DNA of 7,063 nucleotides from JBDTNQ01 sp039933635. GTDB lineage: Bacteria > Acidobacteriota > Vicinamibacteria > Vicinamibacterales > SCN-69-37. Of the stretch, positions 1 to 4,235 are shown piece after piece; the first letter of the stretch is position 1; every line of letters begins with the position of its first letter. The position numbers and the translations under genes are program-made. The notes beneath the pieces were generated by a model. That model saw only the letters and a list, made by a program, of their open reading frames with translations. It was not told where the DNA came from and ran no database searches. The stretch spans positions 1 to 7,063 of the forward strand of contig JBDTNQ010000155.1 in the NCBI GenBank assembly GCA_039933635.1. The letters run 5' to 3'.

Positions 1-1
1 G

Positions 2-910
2 CTGGTTTTCTGTCTCACGGCGGCGTTCCTGGGCTCGGGCATCGCCGGAATCCTCTGGCTCAGGCATGTCGTCGAGACGCCCTTGCCCGATCCACCCCCC
101 TTCGATCTGTACGAAACACTCGTCGACCGCACGCCGGTGGCACTGACGATCACCTTCGGCGGCAGGCACGTGCCCTTCGTCACGACGGCCGATGATGTGG
201 GTTACAGCGTGACATTGTGGCGCAGTCTGCACCTCGCCGACTGGAACAGCGTTCCCGAACGCCTACGCCAGTACGGTCTCGACCGCATGCTCGCCCGCTA
301 TCGCGGCGTCCTGACGAGTCCAAGTGCCTGGGATGCCATGAGTCCTGCCGACTGGGACCTGGTACCGCAGCCGGTGCGTACCGTGGCTTTTCGGCAGATG
401 GTGGCCTATTGGTCAGGCTACTACCGCGTCGGCGCACGATACGGTCTGGCTCCTGGCCTGGTCACGAACACGCTCGCCGCCATCCTGATGTCCGAGTCCT
501 GGTTCGATCACCGCGGACGTCACGTCAATGCAGACGGAAGCGAAGACATCGGCCTGGGCGGATCGTCCGATTTTGCGCGTAACCGCCTGCGCCTCCTTCA
601 CGAGCGAGGCGTCGTTGACGTGGGTCCGCCCGACAGCGCTTACGACGATCCGTGGGTGGCCACGCGGTTTGTCGCCGTCTGGATGACACTGCTGCTCGAC
701 GAAGCGGGGGGCGATCTGGATCTGGCTGTTCGCGCCTACAACCGAGGTATCACGGACGCGCGTGACCGGGCAGGCGACGAATATCTGGCGATCGTGCACC
801 GTCGGCTCAACGTTTTCATCCGCAACCAGGGCGCCCCTCCGGCATGGGACTACGTGTGGAGGAGAGCACGTGAACTCGAGCGGCAGGCATGGCCCTGGAT
901 GGCTAGATGA
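2..910 (+). CDS. Membrane-anchored lytic transglycosylase (SLT-like), 5' partial
   Basis: The frame is open from position 2, so the true start lies upstream of the window; the TTG at 83 is a poor choice because it would remove the hydrophobic stretch before it. Residues encoded at 2-61 (LVFCLTAAFLGSGIAGILWL) form a membrane anchor or signal anchor, followed by a proline-rich linker, so the enzyme should act outside the inner membrane. The C-terminal half resembles a lysozyme-like SLT domain: ILMSESWFDH with the presumed catalytic Glu at 494-496, then DIGLGGSSDFAR in the place of the usual G-L-M-Q segment, then AVRAYNRG at 728-748 matching the conserved A-Y-N-x-G. Such enzymes cleave the MurNAc-GlcNAc bond of peptidoglycan, leaving anhydro-MurNAc ends. 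The N-terminal half has no domain I recognise. The family assignment is fairly secure; the exact transglycosylase family is not. Confidence 0.75.
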   Translation: MVFCLTAAFLGSGIAGILWLRHVVETPLPDPPPFDLYETLVDRTPVALTITFGGRHVPFVTTADDVGYSVTLWRSLHLADWNSVPERLRQYGLDRMLARYRGVLTSPSAWDAMSPADWDLVPQPVRTVAFRQMVAYWSGYYRVGARYGLAPGLVTNTLAAILMSESWFDHRGRHVNADGSEDIGLGGSSDFARNRLRLLHERGVVDVGPPDSAYDDPWVATRFVAVWMTLLLDEAGGDLDLAVRAYNRGITDARDRAGDEYLAIVHRRLNVFIRNQGAPPAWDYVWRRARELERQAWPWMAR

Positions 911-1006
911 AACGACCCTGGGAAAACGGGACGTTCGGCTTGTGCGATGAACCACAGTCGAGGGGACACGCAGGCCGGGCTGGGATCGCACGCGCCATAG
1001 CCTGAC

Positions 1007-1023
1007 GTGGGTGGAAAACCCAC
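1007..1023. repeat. Small hairpin downstream of the transglycosylase
   Basis: GTGGGT (1007-1012) and ACCCAC (1018-1023) form a six-base-pair stem around a five-base loop, about 100 bases after the transglycosylase stop. No T-run follows, so it is not a clear intrinsic terminator. It could be a weak RNA structure or chance in GC-rich DNA. Confidence 0.3.
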
Positions 1024-1039
1024 CCGCGTGGCGGCCCTG

Positions 1040-1058
1040 CAGGTACAAAACAGGTACA
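1040..1058 (+). repeat. Tandem CAGGTACA pair, 11-base period
   Basis: CAGGTACA occurs at 1040-1047 and again at 1051-1058, an offset of 11 bases, about one helical turn. Two identical octamers on the same DNA face suggest paired protein binding, for example arm sites of a recombinase. They lie just left of the CTGTAACT/AGTTACAG inverted repeat and the left tRNA-tail repeat. The binding role is inference. Confidence 0.45.
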
Positions 1059-1074
1059 GTGAGAAATGAAGAGG

Positions 1075-1105
1075 CTGTAACTTATGCTGGGTCAATGAGT
1101 TACAG
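1075..1105. repeat. CTGTAACT / AGTTACAG inverted repeat beside the left tRNA-tail repeat
   Basis: CTGTAACT (1075-1082) and AGTTACAG (1098-1105) are perfect eight-base inverted copies separated by 15 bases. The right arm ends two bases before the tRNA-tail repeat. The word extends to CTGTAACTTA (1075-1084), which recurs exactly at 1151-1160 on the other side of that repeat. The arrangement resembles paired binding sites of a tyrosine recombinase around a crossover site; that reading is inference. Confidence 0.5.
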
Positions 1106-1106
1106 A

Positions 1107-1134
1107 TGGCGGAGAGGATGGGATTCGAACCCGA
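1107..1134 (-). repeat. Left tRNA-Ser-tail repeat (attachment-site-like)
   Basis: Read on the minus strand, this 28-base block gives GGGTTCGAATCCC (T-loop TTCGAAT closed by three G-C pairs), then the seven-base acceptor strand CCTCTCC, discriminator G and CCA, which is the usual layout of the 3' end of a serine tRNA. The rest of a tRNA does not follow: the sequence to its right shows no convincing variable arm, anticodon arm or D-arm, and the two outer T-stem pairs are mismatched. It is therefore a tRNA tail fragment, not a gene. It matches the block at 2352-2379 in 25 of 28 bases, in the same orientation. Such tails are commonly left at one end of elements that integrate into tRNA genes. Confidence 0.65.
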
Positions 1135-1148
1135 TCACCTCCTGTAGA

Positions 1149-1165
1149 TTCTGTAACTTACAGAA
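1149..1165. repeat. 17-base palindrome TTCTGTAACTTACAGAA
   Basis: TTCTGTAA and TTACAGAA are perfect eight-base arms around a single central C. It carries the third copy of the CTGTAACT word found on the left side of the tRNA-tail repeat. A compact palindrome of this kind usually binds a dimeric protein. Its symmetry with the inverted repeat at 1075-1105 places related sites on both sides of the tail, as in recombinase attachment sites. Confidence 0.5.
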
Positions 1166-1267
1166 ACTACGTTGCCGTGATTGCCAGGAATGCCGTCGCC
1201 GCCGTGGCGCCTTGCACCTGGTTGCACCAGCGGGCGGGCGGCGAGCTGCACCGCCCCGCCATCCCGA

Positions 1268-1450
1268 TCACCGTCGATCAACCTTGCCGGACCTGACTCG
1301 GGCTGCGCGAGCGTCGAGCGCGTGCAGTAGTTCGTCAACAGCATCACCGAAGCCCCAGCCGACATCGTGTGCACGCACCTGGATGCGGCCCAAGCGGGCT
1401 CTCACGCTCGCGCGCACTTCCGCGGGCAACGTGTCGAACTCCTTCGCCAC
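1268..1450 (-). CDS. Short unrecognised reading frame, possibly a gene remnant
   Basis: This frame gives 60 residues from a GTG; the open frame extends upstream to a stop at 1514-1516 without an ATG, through an arginine-rich stretch that looks non-coding. The visible start, AKEFDTLPAEVRASVRARL, vaguely resembles the opening helices of RelE/ParE or phage Gp49-like toxins, but the downstream core (beta strands and basic catalytic residues) is not present. The rest, including DAVDELLHALDARAARVR, is helical in character and unassigned. It lies downstream of, and on the same strand as, the toxin-antitoxin pair. It may be a decayed toxin fragment or chance in GC-rich DNA. I do not assign a function. 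Confidence 0.2.
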   Translation of the reverse strand: MAKEFDTLPAEVRASVRARLGRIQVRAHDVGWGFGDAVDELLHALDARAARVRSGKVDRR

Positions 1451-1561
1451 GGCGTTCAGCCGGATCTGCAGCGCGTCCGGCGGCCCTCGTCCCCGTCGTC
1501 GTGCCTCACGGCGTCACGCCATGCGCCACTGGCCGTTCGACGAACCGCCGCACCGTTCAGG

Positions 1562-1864
1562 TCAGCCTTGGGCGGCTTCCGCATGCAGTCTCAATCCGAG
1601 CGCGGCCATCACCCTGAGGACGGTGTCGAAATCAGGGCTGCGGTCACCTGAAAGGGCCTTGTAGAGGCTTTCCCGCGAGAGCCCGGCATCTCGCGCCACC
1701 TGGCTCATACCCTTCGCTCGCGCGATGTCGCCAAGCGCCTTTGCGACGAAAGCCGCGTCGCCGTCAGCCTCTTCAAAACACGCCTCGAGGTAGGCGGCCA
1801 TCTCCTCAGGGGTCCTGAGATGCTCCGCTACATCGTACCGAACGGTCACAGTCTTCTTCTTCAT
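1562..1864 (-). CDS. Antitoxin of a HI1420-type addiction module (HTH protein)
   Basis: This 100-residue protein fits the 'probable addiction module antidote' family (HI1420 type, a Xre/HigA-like antitoxin). It would neutralise the toxin encoded just upstream and repress their shared promoter. Residues 1-35 form the family's N-terminal segment (MKKKTVTVRYDVAEHL, then TPEEMAAYLEACFEEA). A helix-turn-helix spans about residues 52-71 (KGMSQVARDAGLSRESLYKA), followed by the typical SGDRSPDFDTVLRVMAALGL. Length is normal for the family. The ATG at 1862-1864 lies three bases after the toxin stop, with GGAG six bases upstream overlapping that stop, so translation is probably coupled. The gene appears intact. 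The family call is confident; the name higA could be used loosely, but HI1420-type proteins form their own subfamily. Confidence 0.9.
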   Translation of the reverse strand: MKKKTVTVRYDVAEHLRTPEEMAAYLEACFEEADGDAAFVAKALGDIARAKGMSQVARDAGLSRESLYKALSGDRSPDFDTVLRVMAALGLRLHAEAAQG

Positions 1865-1867
1865 CGG

Positions 1868-2164
1868 CTACTCCGACAAGCCGCGCGCCAACTGCAACGC
1901 GGCTCTGATGTCGGCGGTCTGCGTGTGTTTGCTGCCGCCCGCCAGCAGGATGATCACCGCCCGGCCTCGTCGGGTGAAATACACGCGATAGCCGGGACCA
2001 ACGTCGATCCGCAACTCGGAGACTCCCTCGCCAACCGGTGCGACGTCGCCTGGATTGCCCGCTGCCAGGCGTTCGATGCGCGCCTGGATCCGTGCGCGGC
2101 CGCGCACGTCGCGCAGGGCATCCAGCCATCGCGCGAAGCGGTCGGTCCGACGCACCTCGACCAT
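1868..2164 (-). CDS. RelE/HigB-like toxin of a HI1419-type addiction module
   Basis: This 98-residue basic protein matches the 'addiction module killer' family (HI1419 type) of the RelE/ParE superfamily, whose members usually inhibit translation by cutting mRNA at the ribosome. Diagnostic stretches are RFARWLDALRD (residues 9-19), RARIQARIERLAAGNPGD (23-40), VGEGVSELRI (44-53), GPGYRVYF (56-63), IILLAGGSK (71-79) and TQTADIRAA (81-89). Length is typical and the frame is intact. I chose ATG at 2162-2164 because the protein then begins MVEVRRTDRF like its relatives; the TTG at 2171-2173 overlaps the -10 box and would not be transcribed. The toxin precedes the antitoxin, the usual order for this subfamily. 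The mode of action is inferred from the superfamily. Confidence 0.9.
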   Translation of the reverse strand: MVEVRRTDRFARWLDALRDVRGRARIQARIERLAAGNPGDVAPVGEGVSELRIDVGPGYRVYFTRRGRAVIILLAGGSKHTQTADIRAALQLARGLSE

Positions 2165-2172
2165 CGCCCTCA

Positions 2173-2201
2173 ACTGTAGCCTTGTGGCTACACTATGTCA
2201 A
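2173..2201 (-). promoter_or_regulatory. Sigma-70-type promoter of the toxin-antitoxin operon
   Basis: On the minus strand a perfect -35 box TTGACA (2196-2201) is followed by a 17-base spacer and the -10 box TACAGT (2173-2178). Transcription would begin near 2166, within about three bases of the toxin ATG at 2164, so the message may be leaderless or nearly so. A GAGGG just before the ATG would be used only if transcription starts further upstream. Confidence 0.7.
2175..2192. promoter_or_regulatory. Palindromic operator inside the toxin-antitoxin promoter
   Basis: TGTAGCC (2175-2181) and GGCTACA (2186-2192) are perfect seven-base inverted arms with a four-base centre. The palindrome fills most of the spacer between -35 and -10 and covers the first part of the -10 box. 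A bound antitoxin, alone or with toxin, would block RNA polymerase, which is the standard autoregulation of such modules. Binding by this particular antitoxin is inference from position. Confidence 0.7.
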
Positions 2202-2351
2202 GAGCAGCAACCGACGCTGCTGTCGGAGGTCGCAATCACCCGAGAAGGGACTACGAGGAACGAATTGACCGAAGATCGAAGCGAGAGTTGGAAGCGTTGC
2301 ACCCAGACAGCGGCTCACGCTTGTAAGTAATTGAAAACACAAGAGGGACTT

Positions 2352-2379
2352 TGGCGGAGAGGGTGGGATTCGTTCCCGA
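2352..2379 (-). repeat. Right tRNA-Ser-tail repeat (attachment-site-like, mutated T-loop)
   Basis: This is a second copy of the tRNA-Ser 3' tail seen at 1107-1134, in the same orientation, 25 of 28 bases identical. The acceptor strand CCTCTCC, discriminator G and CCA are conserved exactly. The T-loop reads AACGAAT instead of TTCGAAT, which would destroy a working tRNA, and no tRNA body follows. About 30 bases upstream lies TGTAAGT (2322-2328), at nearly the same distance as TGTAACT (1076-1082) from the left copy, so the similarity extends beyond the tail. This fits the second boundary of an integrated segment of 1,245 bases. Confidence 0.6.
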
Positions 2380-2407
2380 CGATCGCACGTCTGATGGAGA
2401 CCAGACC

Positions 2408-2895
2408 ATGACACTCGCCACACCGCTCATTGAAGAACTCACGCGTGAGGCCGCAACGACGCGGTGCGTGCTCGACCGGGCGCCGGACGATCGCCCTCGC
2501 GTGGAAGCTCCATGTCTCTGGGCCAACTGGCCCTCCACATCGCGGAGACACCCTCGCAGATTGCAGCACTGCTCAGTTCGCTCCAGGTGGAGGCGGTGCC
2601 GTTCACGCAGGCCGAGGCGGCGTCGACGGCGGAACTTGGTCCTTCGCTCGATCGCAGCGTCGACGCAGCCACCAAGGCCCTGTCGCACTGGGGCGACGCG
2701 GGACTACTGGCCGAGTGGACGTTCAGCCGCGGCGGACGCACGCTCATGAAGCTGCCCAGGCTCGCGATGGTTCGGTCCATCATGCTGAACCACTGGTATC
2801 ACCACCGCGGACAACTGCTCGTGTATCTCCGCCTGTTGGATGTGGCGGTGCCTTTTGTCTACGGTCCCTCTGCTGACGAAAGTCCGTTCGCATAG
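2408..2895 (+). pseudogene. DinB-family protein, frameshifted
   Basis: The ATG at 2408 has GGAGA seven bases upstream and opens MTLATPLIEELTREAATTR, the usual start of DinB-like proteins (four-helix, metal-binding, possibly thiol-linked enzymes). The frame is right through D-D-R at 2486-2494. One extra C (2495) then shifts it; L-A-W-K is read from 2496-2507 in the next frame. The family's following residues (about P-H-x-K) are missing, and the protein resumes at 2509-2511 in the third frame as S-MSLGQLALHIAETPSQI, running to the TAG at 2893-2895. Conserved histidines are present in ALHIAE and NHWYHHRGQ, and the tail VPFVYGPSADE is typical. So one base is gained and about 11 are lost in one spot. 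A shortened protein could start at ATG 2512 but would lack the first helix. It lies 27 bases upstream of the SRPBCC gene. Confidence 0.8.
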
Positions 2896-2922
2896 GACTG
2901 GACGCCGGCGGGCGAGCTGACC

Positions 2923-3374
2923 ATGCATGTCGACGTGACGACCGACGTTGTGATCGACCGTGCGCCTTCACGGGTGTCGTCGTCTGCCGCGGATCCCAAT
3001 CACGCGCCGGCGTGGTACGTGAGTATCAAGAGCGTCGAGTGGCGGACGCCTCCTCGGCTGGCCGTGGGTTCGCGCATCGCGTTTGTCGCGCACTTCCTCG
3101 GCCGCCGAATCGCTTACGTGTATGACATCGTCGAGTTCCACTCGGGCGAGCGCCTGGTGATGCGAACCGCCGATGGACCATTTCCGATGGAGACGACCTA
3201 CGCGTGGCACCAGACGCCTGACGGCGGTACGCACATGACACGCGGAATCGAGGAACGCCTCGCGGGTTTTCCGTCTGGATCGCGCCATTTGTGACCTATG
3301 CGATGCGGCGGGCCAACCGCAAAGATCTAGGGCGGCTGAAGCGATTGCTCGAATCACCAGATGTGGGAGCGTAG
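2923..3374 (+). pseudogene. SRPBCC (polyketide cyclase/START-like) protein, frameshifted
   Basis: From ATG 2923 the frame gives MHVDVTTDVVIDRAPSRV, then APAWYVSIKSVEWRTPP, VGSRIAFVAHFLGRRIAY, GERLVMRTADGPFPMETTY and TPDGGTHMT, a typical SRPBCC fold protein of the polyketide cyclase type that binds small hydrophobic ligands. After ACA at 3238-3240 the frame continues into noise and stops at 3292-3294. Dropping to the adjacent frame from 3243 restores the family ending RNRGTPRGFSVWIAPFVTYA, then MRRANRKDLGRLKRLLESP, up to a TAG at 3372-3374. The simplest explanation is a one-base deletion near 3241. The intact protein would have about 150 residues, normal for the family. It follows the broken DinB gene by 27 bases, so the two probably formed an operon. 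Assembly error is an alternative to true decay. Confidence 0.8.
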
Positions 3375-3425
3375 ACCCGATGTCAGCACGTGTCCTGGAC
3401 CGACGCAGGGCGCCCGCCCGTTCGA

Positions 3426-4235
3426 TCACGCGTTGACGGCGTGAACGATCGCGTACCCCAAGCGGTCGCTCTCGATGGCGGTGCGCGCCGCGCGCGCCAG
3501 GCGTTTTCCCGCGTCGAGGTTCACCCCAGACAGATCGATCTTCCGCAGACCACCCAACACTTCCACGGTGAGCAAGCGTCCTTCAATCTGGTGGACGAGA
3601 TCGAGCAACGCCTGACGATGGCTTTCCGGCACGACACCGCTGAAGCCGGCCGCCCTGAGCGCGTCCGCATAGGCCTCCTGGGGCCGGGCGTCGGCGAGGC
3701 AGGCGATCCACGCGAACAGGTCTGAGAGGTCCGCGTCGGAAGACGGCTCACGCGTGACGTCGCTGAGCGCGACGCGCCCGCCAGGGCGCAGGACGCGAGC
3801 GAATTCGCGCGCGGCGGCTGACTTGTCAGGAAACGTACAGAACGCGCATTCGCAAAGCACCGCATCGAAGGATGCGTCGGGAAATGGCAGGGCTTCAACG
3901 TCCCCTGCTTCAAACGACACCCGTTCGGCCCGTCCGCGTCGAATCGCTTCGTCCCGCGCGCGCGCGACGTTGGTGACGCTGTAGTCGATACCCACGACGG
4001 TACACCCGAATCGTTCGGCCAGGAACATCGCGCTCGTGCCGATGCCGGAAGCCGCATCCAGCACGCGACTGGCCGGTGTGAGCTGAAGAAGCGTGCCGAG
4101 CCGTTCGGTCAACTCGAGCCCGCCGGGATGAAACGACTCTCCGAGCAACGCCCGCACGATGTCGCTCTCGTAGAGGCGCGCGCAGCAGCGCTTGACGACC
4201 TCCGGCTCGGCAGTCGATTCGGGTCGTGACGTCAT
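3426..4235 (-). CDS. Cysteine-rich class I SAM-dependent methyltransferase
   Basis: This is an intact 269-residue class I (Rossmann) methyltransferase. Motif I is VLDAASGIGTS (58-68), the acidic end of strand 2 is VGIDYS (81-86), GDVEALPFPD (111-120) precedes SFDAVLCECAFCTFPD (122-137), and RVLRPGGRVALSD (147-159) is the post-motif. Unusual for the class are seven cysteines, including the adjacent pair C17-C18 in RCCARLYES and the C128-x-C130-x-x-C133 cluster beside the active-site strand. These could hold a thiophilic atom or a thiol substrate; ArsM-type arsenite methyltransferases also use cysteines, but their exact pattern is not visible here. Its ATG overlaps the stop of the radical SAM gene by four bases (ATGA), implying translational coupling. 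The fold is certain, the substrate unknown. Confidence 0.88.
   Translation of the reverse strand: MTSRPESTAEPEVVKRCCARLYESDIVRALLGESFHPGGLELTERLGTLLQLTPASRVLDAASGIGTSAMFLAERFGCTVVGIDYSVTNVARARDEAIRRGRAERVSFEAGDVEALPFPDASFDAVLCECAFCTFPDKSAAAREFARVLRPGGRVALSDVTREPSSDADLSDLFAWIACLADARPQEAYADALRAAGFSGVVPESHRQALLDLVHQIEGRLLTVEVLGGLRKIDLSGVNLDAGKRLARAARTAIESDRLGYAIVHAVNA

Larger units (their letters stand above)
1135..1561. other. Stretch of about 430 bases with no convincing gene
   Basis: Between the left tRNA-tail repeat and the antitoxin stop codon I find the 17-base palindrome at 1149-1165, a tandem pair of TTGCACC words at 1212-1218 and 1222-1228 (10-base period), one short minus-strand frame (listed separately), and the small palindrome GGCGTCACGCC at 1510-1520. 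No frame gives a protein I recognise. The plus-strand frame that runs through it begins in the tRNA-tail repeat and translates as the WDSNP-type string that such tails commonly produce, so I treat it as spurious. The stretch could be decayed element DNA. Confidence 0.5.

Noticed and set aside
1034..1069. Short plus-strand string ALQVQNRYSEK ending in TGA just before the attachment-like repeats
   Set aside because: It could be the tail of a lost integrase, because integrase genes often end next to the attachment site, but only about 22 codons are open after the preceding stop and no integrase motif is visible.
1107..1195. A complete serine tRNA gene on the minus strand
   Set aside because: Only the T-arm and acceptor 3' strand are present; no anticodon arm, variable arm or matching 5' acceptor strand can be found.
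1011..1664. Plus-strand frame of 217 codons including W-R-R-G-W-D-S-N-P
   Set aside because: The recognisable part is simply the tRNA-tail repeat translated; strings of this kind are well-known artefacts of such tails. The rest runs antisense to the antitoxin and looks compositionally random.
2203..2226. Overlapping small inverted repeats (AGCAGC/GCTGCT and CCGAC/GTCGG) upstream of the toxin promoter
   Set aside because: The arms are five to six bases, mutually exclusive and lie upstream of the -35 box; no T-run or attenuator layout supports a role.
1135..2352. A CRISPR array or insertion sequence in the accessory segment
   Set aside because: There are no evenly spaced repeats with unique spacers, no transposase gene and no terminal inverted repeats at the boundaries.
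2351..2407. An upstream extension of the DinB gene to the TTG at 2351
   Set aside because: These codons translate the right tRNA-tail repeat; the ATG at 2408 has a proper ribosome site and the family's usual first residues.
3408..3415. GGGCGCCC palindrome between the convergent SRPBCC and methyltransferase genes
   Set aside because: It is too short to act as a terminator, has no T-run, and is easily expected by chance in this GC-rich DNA.
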